Source: Malachius bipustulatus (Eukaryota; Arthropoda; Insecta; Coleoptera; Melyridae). From it: a stretch of 64,000 bases of DNA. Positions within the stretch are counted from its first letter, which is position 1. Each line of letters starts with the position of its first letter. Where the stretch lies: the NCBI GenBank assembly GCA_910589415.1, contig OU342637.1, forward strand, positions 26,697,162 through 26,761,161, written 5' to 3'. Below are positions 24,516 to 36,622 of the stretch, piece by piece. The translations under genes were made by a program, and so were the position numbers. A model generated the notes under the pieces. The model made no database searches, was not told the origin of the DNA, and saw only the letters and a program-made list of their open reading frames with translations.

Positions 24516-26059
24516 AAGTGTGCATGATTCCGTTACCGTTTTTAGCCATTCCATTACAGAAGTCGCATTTCTTCCTGTTGAAGTGCCTTCTACCGAAACC
24601 CATTATTTAATCTGAAGCTGCTGATGAATGCTGCTTAATGATGAAGACGGTGTACCTGAAGACCAACATAAACTCAAAAATATTGAACACTTACTCATTG
24701 AAGACAAAATGATATGAGTTGGAAAGAAAATAAGAGGAAAAACAATCTTGATCACTTAGTGTTGAGCTATTTGCAGACAGGATGCGAAAAATTCATTCGG
24801 TCTTAAACGAAACGGTTCATCAGAGTATCAGAAATTAAATTACGTATATTCTCATCCAATTGAATCCGATAGCCCTTTCCAAACCGTTGTTGCTGCAATC
24901 TTCTCTAATTGATGAGGACACTAATTTGAAAGAAACCCGCTTCTGCCAGTCAGTAAATATCCTCGAAATAATATCGAAAAATGAAAACACGGAAGTTAAT
25001 TAAAGGAGTACCGCTGCGTAACAGTGAAGGAGAGCTGCTTAATAAGGTTTCGGGTATAATAATTAATAAAGCGTTTCTTTTATAAGGTAGACAAGCGAAA
25101 GGAAATAATTACAGCAGCCGCTCTGACGCAAGAAGAGAATTGACGTTGAGTTCGGATGGGATCCCTGTTGTGGTGTCCTGGTGACCCAACATGTCGTAAA
25201 GTTATCTTTATATATAAGTTTTAATTGGAAAATAATACTTATCTATAGGACGTTGATTAATTATTGCTTTATATTTGAAATCGAGTGTTTTCGTTGGAGT
25301 TTCGTCTGGACGTTTTACTTTTTCTCGCTCGAGAATTGCTCCAGAATCTCTTTCTCTGTTATATGTATTTATTACAAAAATAGTAAAGAAGTTGTAGCTG
25401 GAGAGATATTTTTCTAACAGGCCTGACAGCACTCAAAATAGAGAAACTGAATTTTCCATTTTCTTCTTATAGAAAAATTAGGTTGAAATAAAATGTAAAA
25501 GTGTCTATGTTATCAAAACTTTAGTCAGAATCAAACCATAAAAATCTCCTATCCACATATTTAAGTTTCCGAACAGTTAGGTAGGTAAACGTTACGAAAT
25601 AACATTGTCGGTTTGAATTCCCAACCCGACCGTTGCGGCTCGCGCTTGATAAATCGTCCAGTGTCCAGATTATTCCTGGCAGGATTTAGAGCGACCCTTT
25701 TACATATTTCATGAAGGCAACGAACGGTAGGAGGATATTACCCGAACAGCAATGCGTCATGCATGAGCCTAATATGAGTTGGAGATGAATTCGACCCATG
25801 CATATTTACTCACTCTCTCATACCCTGTTTTGGGTTTTTATGGTTATACACGCAAATCTGGAGAATGAGTGCATGTAGATTCTTTGGATAAAAAGGTGGA
25901 TTCCATTTTAATCTGGACAGAATCATTTTGTCAAAGTTGAGTTGGATGACCTCATTTCTTGAAACGAGTTGGGAATCGTGAATAGCTTGGTCGCTTTATT
26001 GTTATTAAATTTTCGTGGGGTGAAGGTTCACGAAGGATATTGCCGAAAGTTTTAAATTC
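24516..26059. other. Intergenic, nothing recognised
   Basis: No coding resemblance. Around 25,605-25,690 a locally GC-richer stretch has a weak B-box-like word (ggtttgaattccc) but no A box at the right distance. Confidence 0.45.
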
Positions 26060-26925
26060 ACTTATAACAACAAATTTCCCAAGAAATGGGTTTTTCGACA
26101 ATTTTTGGTTTCCAGAACCAGCCTTCTTACATTTTTTACATTCTTACTTTTTTTTTCAAATACACACACCCTAAACAGTCGATAGTTGAATCGACGAGCT
26201 TTCGACTCGGGAAAGCCTCTTGGAGGATCCAAACCATTGTTACGGTATAACAGATATTTAAAAAATTTCCTATGGGCCCTCTCGAGCAACTCGATGCTCC
26301 CCCCCTCCCACATCACGGAGACCACCCTACTGCGGCGTACTCCAAGTAGGGTCTGACTAAGGAATTGGAAAGGTTTATCAACGTGTCATTTTGGGAGAAA
26401 TCATTGCAGTTACGTTTACGTATAATGAATTCAAAAGTCCTGTAAATTCTGGAGGTGACCGAAGGAAATATGCGAGTTGAATGACATAGTCGAGTGAAAG
26501 ACGACTCCCAAGTCTCTAAACCTGTAGCGACGAGTAGCAGGAATGGAATCGACACTGTACGGACAATGCTCCCATTCCTTCTTCCACGAGTGTAAGAAAA
26601 CACAGTGCACGTGGGAACAATTACGTCCACGTTGTTGTCGTTGCTCCAGTAATAGGTATTTGGTATAAAGGACCCTGGAGATGTCACCAATGAAGATATG
26701 AAACAGAAGCGGACCCAGGATTGACCCTTGAGGGACACCTTTGAGAATGTTGTCGATAGCGGATCGGTGTCCTGATATTTCAATGTCCTCCTGCGTATCA
26801 TTTAAGTAAGTGGATGAAAGAAGACACAATTTCTCCGGGAAACCGAAGGCTCTAAACTTATTCCAGAGCCCCTGCTGATCAAACGATCAAACGATCGAAA
26901 GGCTTGCTCAGGTCAATGTAGAGAA
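26060..26925 (-). pseudogene. Decayed non-LTR retrotransposon reverse transcriptase
   Basis: Reading leftward there is RT motif A as LYIDLSKPFDRL (about 26,890-26,925), then GVPQGSILGPLLFHIFI with GDIS (about 26,690-26,740), YRFRDLGVVFHSTMSFNSHI, TFEFIIRKRN, LVRPYLEYAAVGWSP (about 26,320-26,365) and the post-RT segment ELLERAHRKFFKYLLYRNNG (about 26,230-26,295) followed by ARRFNYRLF. The pieces lie in three frames, so at least three frameshifts are present. The YADD-type catalytic site between motif B and RDLGV is unrecognisable. EN and ORF1 are missing upstream, as in 5' truncation. The block order matches Jockey-type ORF2 proteins common in insects. It belongs to a different copy than the relic at 23 kb and lies in the opposite orientation. 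Confidence 0.88.
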
Positions 26926-28628
26926 CCTCAGAAGACGTAAGTGATTCCCATGAAATATCTGACATACATATATTATGTTGACATAAGGCACTGAGGTTAA
27001 GACATTTTGAGGTTAATATTACTAAGAAATCCAGAAGCTTGAATATTTTTTCAAAGTTGGTTTTGAAGTAAAAATACCACCTGAAATGAAAAAAGGGGAA
27101 AAAGTTATTGGAAAACGTGCATTTTATGACAAAGTGATGAAAATTCTGAATTTTCATAATTAACATTTAATGAATTTTTTGTTTAAACCAACCCGTAATT
27201 ACAAGATTGGTAGTATCCAGAAGGATTTAGGAAAAGACCTCTAATTTAGAACAATTATCCGTTTTAATAAAATTATTTAGACTCGAGAGAGGAGGTTGAT
27301 GATGCAATTAATAGGATCACTAATTTGCCTCTCTGTCTGTTCGACTGTAAGTAACAGATTTCTCAGAACTGGATAAAGGCATCAAAATGAACTTTAACAC
27401 TTAAAATCCGCAGTCCTGTTTAAATAGTTGGAACTGAAAAAGTATAATTTGAAAGCACTTTCGTCAAGCATCTCGAAAAATTTTTTTTTTCAACGATTTG
27501 ATTTTTGATGTTTTTATAAAAAAGTTGAAAAAACACTTTTCTCTAGTAAATCAACGTCTCTCAAAAAATTGCCATTACTCGATATGCACGTCCATTTTTC
27601 CGGAAAACTATTGTGGTGCTATTTTTTTTTTAAATTCATGAATATAATTTTTTCAGGAGCTGTTTTTTTTCAAGTAGGTACTTTGGGAAGTTACTATTTC
27701 GTAGGACCGAGTTCAAATATTCAAAATTAATTAATTCCATCAAAATTAATTTTGAATTTCAAATTTACCTATGGAACATTTGCCTATAAAATGGTTTCAT
27801 GCTCTAATAGACAACTGTAACCTGCAACCAATATCAATTTATAGTAACATGTTTGTAAATCTTGTCCCTGGATAATTTACGAACCTCTCCAGGCCGCCGA
27901 ATAATGTAAATTGGGTATGTCAATTGTTTGTTAATAATCAAACAAGCTATTGTTAACAGCTCATAACTCTGAACAGACCACCCTTCGGCGTTCTATATAC
28001 ATATACAGCCAATCAATTCCTCCCCGCGCGGGCCATATCTCTAGACAGGCCCGTAAATACAACATCAGCAAACAAGATAAACATCTCAAAGTGACATTGT
28101 CATCTTCGCACTCCCTTTCCGATTCATCGTCTGACAAGGTATTCTTCCCATGTTACCCCCGGACGTAATGCATTTATCACATGAGCGAGGACTAAGGACT
28201 ATGGCGGTCCATAAACAATGTCTTCCAGCCGGATCCTCGGAGAGGCTGGTCCATTAGAGTATTGTTCCCGTTGGAACCTGTCTAGATTGCCCTATTTGCA
28301 CGCTAGATTTAACGCTAAAAGTTTATTAATATTTTAAGGAACGACGAAATTCAAAGGAGAAAACAATAAAATACAAACTTTGTACTCACTACGGATTATT
28401 TCAAGAAAATATGTTTTAGCGAAACTTTAATTATACAGGAGGAGTGTTTTTTTCTTACAAAAATTCAATATCTTAGGCAGGTGAATACAACATAAGAGCA
28501 AGCAATGACGTTAAATATTTTTTACGAGATTTTTTAACCCAATTTATTTTTTATTACAAATTTTCAAAGCACCTTTAACCGTATTAGAGCGTCCTGGATC
28601 ATTGCTGTGTATTGCCGCTCATTTTTAA
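26926..28628. other. Intergenic, nothing recognised
   Basis: AT-rich with long homopolymer T and A runs around 27,480-27,670. No gene-like frame. Confidence 0.5.
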
Positions 28629-28872
28629 GTCGAATTGAGGTAAATTTGACATAAAAGCTTTTGCTTTGGTCTTCTGTACGTAACTAGAAGTAAATTTGAC
28701 GTAATTTCGGTTCAGGAAATTAAATTCGTGACCTTTTTACGTCGAATTGAGGTAAGTTTGACATAAAAGCTCTCACTTCGGTCTTCTGTGCGGAATTAGA
28801 AGTAAATTTGACGTAATTTCGGGTAAGGAAATGAAATTTTTGACCTTTTTTTTTGTAAATTTGACATAAAAT
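28629..28872 (+). repeat. Tandem repeat, 112-bp unit, about 2.2 copies
   Basis: Units start gtcgaattgagg at 28,629 and at 28,741, and a partial third begins near 28,855 (gtaaatttgacataaaa). Within each unit the words gtaaatttgaca and gtaaatttgacgtaattt repeat, so the 112-bp unit is itself a two-part duplication. No coding sense. Confidence 0.85.
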
Positions 28873-29429
28873 GTTACATGGGCATGCAGTTAACCAATTA
28901 CTGTATTATTTTATTTTAATTAAATTAAATTAATTTACGAAAATGACCTTTTCGGGGACTCGATTTCCGGATCCTTAAACCCAAGTCTGCATTCTTGCAA
29001 ACCCAGTCAAACTGTTAACTATTCTAAGTCAAGTACATACAAGTCAAAGCTCTGAGCGGCTATTTCTGTTACATGGAATTATAGAAAAATCGGACTGTGA
29101 CCTTCTTTTTAAATGAGGATCCTGCGTCATGCGCACCGATTCTGGAATGTAACACCCTATCTAACCTACCTTTTATGCGTCATGCGCATTACGTCTATGT
29201 GGTGGCCCCCTGACTAAATTGCCCCAGATCAAAGGCCAAACTGAATGATTTTAAAAAGAAGAACCACTTTGACGTCTGAAAAGTCAACTTGTCTATCATG
29301 AACTGTTTGTTAAATTCCCGCCCTGAATTATAACTTTGAATTTGATGATATTATCCCGCCCTGAATCTCTAGCTTCAAATCTTTGGAACAACATCTAACT
29401 GCTTTAAACTTTAAAATCCATTATGTATA

Positions 29430-30240
29430 CTTTGCTGGTACAATTTTGAGAGTTTTTTAAAGTTACAGTCAATGTTTCCCCAATGACAGAAAAATATTTT
29501 TTTTCGGCCACCGAAGGACGGTTCTGGCAAGTCTTGCCTTTATCGATCGAAACAGCCATATCTAGGAACATGTGACCAAAGTTTCACAAAGCTACGAGGT
29601 TGAGGTAATTTTTGAGATTTTCTGAAAGTTACAGTGAATGCATCCTAGGCACGACCGAATAAAAAAAAAATCTTTTTTTCTTTAACGGTCTCTGGAGGAC
29701 AGTGTCGTTAGGGATCACTGGTATTAATCGTAGGTCACCTTGAATTGAACGAGGCTACGAGGCTGGGAGAATTTTTTGATGATTTTTTAAAGTTTCCTCA
29801 GCACGAGCGAAAAAAATTCTTTTATATCACCCAAGGATGGTGCGAACAGATGTTATCTTTTTCCACCGACGGCCAATTTCAGGAAATGCGATCAAAATCT
29901 TATGTGGCTGCTAAGTTGGGGTGATTTTTTTAAATTTCTTACAGCTACTGGTGAATGGGGCGGGCAGGGGCTGTTTATATCCATCGTAGGCCACTATGAA
30001 TGTAAGGAATTTAACGAGGCTGCAAAGCTGGAAGGACTGTTTTTTCAGAATTTTTTTAAGTTAAGATAAGGGTTTTCTGGGTATGACCGAAATATTTTTT
30101 TTTCGTTACCCAAGGACAACAAAGATAAAAAGATAACAAATTCAACGAAACTGTGTGGCTGGGAGTTTTCTTTGGAATTTTTTTAAAAGTTGCAATCAAT
30201 GTCTCCTCTGCACGTTACTGGAGAAACGTTGACTTTTAGT
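29430..30240 (+). repeat. Highly diverged tandem array, unit about 115-165 bp
   Basis: A recurring module runs through the block: a T-rich word, then aaagttac(a)g(t)...tg, then gcacga(c)cg, a run of A/T, cacc(c)aagga, and a gaggctacgaggctggga word. Module starts are seen at about 29,440, 29,600, 29,766, 29,917, 30,033 and 30,160. Units differ strongly in length and sequence, so this is an old minisatellite-like or satellite-like array. Confidence 0.6.
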
Positions 30241-33200
30241 CTCAAAAATTCTCAAAAAATCCTTCAATTCTTATAGTTCCTTGAAACTTCGTACCCATGT
30301 CCTCCGAGGTGGCCAGCAGTGAAAGCAAGAGATAATTAATTAATGCTTTTTTTGCCATTCTTATTTGAGTTTTAATTTCTTCCCAAGCATTACTTTGAAA
30401 TTTTTGGAATAATTTTCAATGGTGCTGGACATTGGTACTCTCTCTGAATTACAATTTCTGATTCCTCAATATTGTATACCCAGCTTGAACAAGTTTAACG
30501 ACGTTTGGTACCATTTATTGCTGAATATTTGAATCTATTTTGTTTATTGAGTGGTGTTCAGAATTTTGCAAATCTTTGAATGTGAGCTTTACCATTGGCG
30601 CACTCTCATGCATTTTGTCATTATTTTGCTCACGAAATAAACTCCTTATACCTAGACTTTGATTGCAGGAAGGAAAAATTAACGAAGGACTGACATATCT
30701 CAAGAATATGCCCATTTTAATTGTCAGAGTTGGCTTTTTTGAAGTTGGATTTGGTTAAATTTATATTCTCTTTAATCTTTGTTAGAGGGTTCATTTTTAC
30801 CTCAAGTAAACACAGTTGGGTGTAATTTGAGGAAATATTTATTTAAGAATATAATTTCCAAAAAAATTAAATTAGAGATTACTAGTTTAGAGATTATTAG
30901 AGAAACAGAGATTATTAAATTAGATATTATTAGAGATATAACAGCTATCAAAAGGGATCTTACTGTTTGTTATTAAAACAAGCAAATGCATTAAGCGGAA
31001 AATTTAATATGTGGCATAACTCCCAGGTGATGAATCATTTCCATATTATTTCCCATAAAAATTACTCACATTGTTTGCATAGACTTTTGATCTCCGCTTC
31101 CATTACTTATGCGTAACTCTCCCCAGCAATCTCTCCCAGATTATCCCAAACTAACTCCAGCGATATTAGCAAGAAGTTGAAGGGTTGTTGAAATGTAGAC
31201 ATCACGCACTAAGGCTATAATTCACATTAAGCCATCAGGATTCGAATACAGGCCCGTATAATGTGAGTAGGCAGTCGAAGTTCTCCAGCCTGGATACACT
31301 TAGGCTTATGAATATCTACAATGCAGGACATGCAGGACTACGGGTGAAGCGGTGGTAAATTAGCATCTAGATTGCGCACTACCATTCTAGAGATAGAGAT
31401 AATCAAGTTTAATCGGTTCATGTTTGGTGGGAAATTTGCAAGTTATACCAATGATTGATAATAATTATTGTTAGCTGATTTTAATCATTGAAGGAGCGTT
31501 GATTAAATCACTTTGCTTGATGCGTACGTGGAGGTGAATTAATCATGCAAACCGATCTATATGAATGGAGGTGTAGAACTGTAGACAAACAGAATTGGAA
31601 GGTGAATAATATTGTTATGGGTTATGGTAATTGCATTTGTAATGGCTATGTATTGTCTTTCATGTACCTACTATAATAATGGCATATGGGTAAATAGGTA
31701 CATGTAAATAAAGGGTTACAATAGAACTTATGTAGTAGCAGACAATATTTACAGTTAAGTTAATATTGAAATTAAAAAAAAAATACAGAGACATAAAAAT
31801 TGCCCAGGCTAAACAAGGTGAGTTGAGCTTCGGAACAGATTCTAAGTAGTGGCGTAGAAAAAAAATCAGCTTCCAGAATAAGGTCAATCAACCCCCAAAG
31901 AAAGGCTATAAAATCACGGCTCTATCACTGAATGTTCATAGTAAAGCAACAGCAGCGAATCGGTTTCTGCACGGGTACTTTAAAGTTCAACTTGACATTA
32001 TAATTAAAATTAATAATTATCATATCTACCAAAGGATTTAAAGGGACGTGGGGGGATATAATGTAAGAAAATTATTATTAAGTAGTTTCAGCAACCTATT
32101 GTGAAGCTGTTTCGGTGGCAGATTCAAGAGAAAATAAATTTAATTTAAGATTCTCGTGGTCGAAAAGTCAACAAACGTCAATGACATTAACGGACCTTGG
32201 AGCTGATACTTCTCACTAATTTTAACAAAAACATTTAAATAAATGTGTTAAATAGAAACCGTTCAGAACAATAAGCCCGTGAGGCTGCAGTGGTTCCGAC
32301 GATCTTTAATCAAACATTCCTCAAAGGGGAAAAACAGGACGATATCTCTAACCATACAACCAGGTCAGAAATCAGAGATGGATAGAGTTTTGGATGAATA
32401 TGGATGATTTGATACCTATAAACGAGTAACAGTTACAGTAAGTAACCGTGACTACGTATCACTATTAATAAAATAAAATGTCGAATAGACTTATTCTAGT
32501 TATTGAATATCTCGTATAACAATTTCCTAGAGCAAATGAGGAAATGTTGATAAATGAACACCCAATATAAAGAACTGGCGTAGCCATAAGACTTTATAAT
32601 AATTAAACGTTGTAAGATGAAAAGAAATTTTTTTATTTCGCGTTTGTCCCTTGTAGAACTCTTCAGAATGTTATATTAGATTTTAATTTATTAATAGTAT
32701 ATTATGCAACGAGCTTATATAAGAGCGTATTAATAGCCATTATCTGCGAGTTCCATACACTATTTTTTCTACGACCCTTTCTTATTTCATAGAAAAGATT
32801 AAAAAATTATATATTTTAATAATGACCCGTGTACAATTGCGGATCATTGAGGTTAAGATAGGTTGCTATTTGCTTACGCATATTACCAAATTCTCTCTTC
32901 GTCGCTAAGATTATTCTGCTGAGACATGTTTTAGTATCAAGTTTAAAGGGTACTACTCACTACTGCGCAATTTTTATTATGCGAAGTTCGAATTCCGAAT
33001 TTTGCGCTTTGATTTTGAGATTAATAATAATTTTAATAACATTGACAGCCAATAATTACGATATTGTTTACCTGCGCAACGCGACGGTCTCAGCGTTGCC
33101 GCTTTGAATACTATTACGGACCGCTACGAATTATATAATACTTTATCTTCCTATCTTTTACACGATATACCTACCTATCAAATTAATTAAGGTAACATAA

Positions 33201-33407
33201 AATTTTGATAAATTTTCTTTGAATGTTACTTATGTTCTAAATTAAATAAACGTTCAGAATTTTTTTTCAGAAATACAGAACTTATATCACAAGGCAATTT
33301 TTGTCGTGAGTATGACAACTCTGTGACTTCGGTTGGTTTGGACCGACCCGATTGTGAACGAAAGATTCGATTCAATTGCAAATGCTCCTCTGCCATTGGA
33401 AAGCTTG
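30241..33407. other. Intergenic, nothing recognised
   Basis: Short frames only. A short run of reiterated gagattatta words (about 30,870-30,945) gives a low-complexity frame at 30,779-30,976. Confidence 0.5.
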
Positions 33408-33460
33408 ACCAGTGCTTTAATGAAAATTTGTATCTTAATGAGACCCATTAAAGCACTGGT
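33408..33460. other. Perfect 15-bp stem hairpin
   Basis: accagtgctttaatg at 33,408-33,422 and its exact reverse complement at 33,446-33,460, separated by 23 bases. Could be a structured RNA element, a remnant of a small inverted-repeat transposon, or chance. Nothing nearby suggests a role. Confidence 0.6.
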
Positions 33461-35398
33461 GATTCATATTTAATATGCATATTAAAGGTTAGGAGTAGAA
33501 AAAGTAAATTATAATAGAAACTAAACAAGTTTTAATCAAAATTTTAATAAATATTAATAATAGCTTAGACGACGAAGCATTATTATTACTCGCTTATTTA
33601 CTTGCTAGCTTTCGTCGCTATCATCAAATTTTAATGAGCACATTGAAAACTTGATTAAAAAAACTTTCGTTTTTAGATACGCTTGTAATTACATGATGTA
33701 ATAATTAATTCCAGTAATTATTCTTGTCATTTTCTCCTTTAGACGCTGTTGAAGTAAATGAGTTCCTTATATAAAATCGAATTTGAAATCTTAGAGATAA
33801 AGCTACTCCACGTTTGACTAAAACATTAAATGTTAAAAAAGTTTTTGTAAACAACCCAGGTTTACTAACAAAAGAAAGACGTCCCCGAGGAATCGTGGGA
33901 CTTAATACGGTTTCCAAAAAAAAGGCCCAAAGAAATAAATAGCTTTCTCTGAGGATTGAACGCGGTATAGTAGTGAATGCTAGAAGAGACAAGTTGTTTA
34001 AGCGATTTTCGGAACGTCCGTTACAGAAATCAAACGGTTTCAGTCCAGTAGAGATAAATGACTTTTTTATATTATATGGCAGGCGATAAAGGTGGAATTT
34101 ATAGTGGTCCGGGAAAACGTGAAAAGTGGTATGTCGAGACCTTGGAAAACACAACTTATTGATTTCGCATTTCAATATGCCCGGACCTCGACCAAGAAAC
34201 GACTAAAAAGGGAACTCTTTGATAGTATCGGAACGTCTGCCAAGAATTTTGATGTAACTGGATAAACATTTCCTTACGTAAGATTCTGCGTAGAATTTTA
34301 CTTTTACCCACACAAGGACGAGGGCGCTAAGCGTAAATTAAAACGTGCCAAAGAAACAAATTCATGGCTCTTTGTGTATTGTATAGCTTTATGTATGAAT
34401 TTTAGATGATATTTTAAATAAAAACGTTCTCAAAGAGCTAAATTTGCATTGTCAAAAAGTGCTAACAGTGATGTTAATCTAAAATGTAAAAGAGGAAACA
34501 AGTCCTGAAAAGAGCTGCTAAGTACATCCCTTCACTTAAATTTGTTTATAATATAAACACCCCGACTTTTTTACATGAAAGAGTAACAGGTCTTTAATTT
34601 ATTAATTAAGTTTTATACTAAAATAAGTCGTCTGGAGAGTTTTCCTAGAACATCGATGGTTTAAGTTCTCCTTATCTAAAAAGCTCAAAAGCAATAATAG
34701 AGAAGTTTCTATAGAACGAAAGTAAGTGAACGCTGGAATTATATTCAAAGCCTTTTCAACTGAATAGAATGGGCAAATATTGCAAGGAAAACTGAGGAAT
34801 ATCCAACAAAGTGGCAAATTGTAAGAATAAAGCATTCAATTTCTGCTTGAAAGCTCTTAGTTGACAGTACAAATGCAGGAAAACTATTCCAAGATGTAGA
34901 AACTTCCGATTGCCTGATATGGTTCACTATATCTGATTAAAGTTTTACTTTTCTCTGTTAAAGCTTTAGTTTCCTTTGTTTATCTACGGGTTAGTTGTTG
35001 AGGAAATTTGTATACCGGATGCTAACATCTTATGAAGATGAAACCTACCTAAGTGTGTCTGGGAGCTTTACCTCGTAGCTTTTGCAATTAGTTTGTCGCT
35101 TTCAACTGCTTTCTCCAACTTTCATCGATGTTTCAAACACTTAAAAAAGTTGAAAAGACGTAAAAAAAGTTAATTATAATGTTTAAAGGTTCCATATCTC
35201 ATAAAAAATATTGAGAAATTGAACATTTTCTCAATTTTTAGCTGTTCTTCAACAGCTGACATTTTACAGGAAAGCTAACGCGGTTTTAAAATAAAAAAAT
35301 TCACATCGCTACTATTCCAAGGAAGATCTATAGTGGGACAGATCTAGTGTTAAAAATTTCCAAAAACGACACTCTTTTGTTTTTCTTTTTTTGTTTCA
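33461..35398. other. Intergenic, nothing recognised
   Basis: The 156-codon minus frame at 33,705-34,175 is long for this composition but has no recognisable domain, so I do not call it a gene. The rest is AT-rich without features. Confidence 0.45.
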
Positions 35399-35404
35399 AA
35401 CTCA

Positions 35405-35608
35405 AAGAGTGGTCAACTTAGTCGACCACTCTTGTGGTAGCCAATTGCGCAAGTCTCGGAGGCGGGGAGGGGGAGAAAACCAGGTATAAAAACGCTGCGA
35501 AACTATTTTTTGCCCCTAGGTTAGCTGTGAGTCGTCAGTAAAAAAAAAATCTCGTGTAAAAAACCGAGGTCTCGCGAAAGCGCATAACCTGGTGTAGCGC
35601 ATTCGCGA
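35405..35608 (+). promoter_or_regulatory. Candidate promoter with TATA box and two inverted repeats
   Basis: A TATA box (gtataaaaa, 35,484-35,492) follows a G-rich tract (ggcggggagggggag). About 50 bp upstream is an inverted repeat, AAGAGTGGTC and GACCACTCTT, with a 9-bp spacer. Downstream lies a TCAGT initiator-like word at 35,535-35,539. It sits about 52 bp from the TATA box, so it is too far for a standard TATA/initiator pair. At 35,572-35,608 there is a second imperfect inverted repeat (TCGCGAAAGCGC / GCGCATTCGCGA). A donor-like GAG/GTATGT at 35,837 could end a first, untranslated exon. This precedes the signal-peptide exon by about 1 kb, which fits one transcription unit. That link is inference. 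Confidence 0.4.
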
Positions 35609-36367
35609 ATTCGTTCATTACTCATCGAGATAGCGCCGTTTTGGTCCTTTTTTTTTAATTCTTAGCTTATATTAATTAACAAATAGGTACATCTGCAAGT
35701 TCTTGATGTGCAGAACTTCAGATCACTTTTCATCGCACAATAATCACATTACGACACGACTTCTATTTCAAAAGATCAAAACATCGAGCTGACATGGACA
35801 TGTGCACTAGACGTATGGCGTGTCTTCCAAGAAGAGGTATGTTAGATCTCTGGTAATGCATCTCGATGCATTGCTTCCGGAGTCGTGCGAACTACCGAAT
35901 GTATTGCTCTCCCGAGAACTTACGGGACATCGACGGCGTTAGAGAAGTCCCTCTACTTCTAGTTCTACAAACACTCTCTACTAGGACTGAAATTCCTCTA
36001 AGATTCTCCTGTCGGCGAGGTGCTAAACTGCAGCACCCGGTGCATTAGGTGGAATTTATTGAGAAATATATTCTGGCTGCGGCTGAAATGTAATAGTAAA
36101 GTCTCGCCAAAACACTCTCTGCATATTGCGCATGGAAGAATAATTATTTCGTATTATGACCTAAGCTTACACGAGAACTAATGACTTCAAGAGAGCTACA
36201 ACGACTGAGAACATTTATTCCGTGGCCTCGGTCGCCAACGAGTTTTAACGGTCGTCACCAATCATACTTACGGTTGCCCAATGCCTCAGCAACGATCGCA
36301 CCCTCGGCGATAATATTTTTCTCGACCATTAGACATTATCAAATTAATAACAAACTTCTTTGTTTCA

Positions 36368-36622
36368 GATCGCTGTTCCCTGTCGCGATGCGCCTGGTGG
36401 CTTGGCCTGGACCGGTAACGGGATAGCCTGGGGTTATAATAGGAAGTGTAAGTGGGGTCGCGTCGCGGTGGCCGAGAGAAAAATGTGGTGGCTGACAGTA
36501 GAGGCGCTGGTGTGAGGTAAGTGCGATGCTGCCCCCGCTCGGGTGCGTCGTGCTGGTGGCGTTGCAGTGCGCCGTTGCCTCGCCCCCACAACAGACTGTA
36601 AAAATCGAGCAGGGCGTTCAAG
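36368..36622 (+). other. Candidate second exon (5' UTR plus coding start)
   Basis: A good acceptor (pyrimidine-rich cttctttgtttcag) ends at about 36,367 and a consensus donor AAG/GTAAGT begins at 36,623. The segment between is clearly more GC-rich than its surroundings. It holds two short upstream reading frames (ATG at about 36,388, 12 codons; ATG at about 36,483, 10 codons) before the start codon at 36,526. An alternative donor GAG/GTAAGT at about 36,517 would splice out the coding start. Confidence 0.45.
36526..36622 (+). CDS. First coding exon of a secreted or membrane protein (partial gene)
   Basis: ATG at 36,526 opens 32 codons and stops at a splice donor GTAAGT (36,623) after one base of the next codon, so the intron is phase 1. 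Residues 1-19 (MLPPLGCVVLVALQCAVAS) form a classical signal peptide: hydrophobic core, short polar end and an A-V-A cleavage site near residue 18. The mature part that follows contains the short segment TVKIEQGV. A VxxEQGxxxG-like start is reminiscent of the first strand of the carboxylesterase/cholinesterase-like family, but so few residues do not allow a family call. Codon use is strongly G/C-ending, unlike the transposon relics. No following exon was recognised in the rest of the window, so the gene probably has a long first intron or continues beyond it. Confidence 0.5.

Noticed and set aside
25605..25690. B-box-like word suggesting a SINE or tRNA
   Set aside because: No A box at the required distance and no tRNA-like fold.
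28629..30240. Repeats considered as a CRISPR-like array
   Set aside because: Units are long, adjacent and diverged with no regular unique spacers, and the genome is eukaryotic.
33705..34175. 156-codon minus-strand frame
   Set aside because: Long for the composition, but no domain, no promoter and no plausible splice context. Kept only as a note in the intergenic entry.
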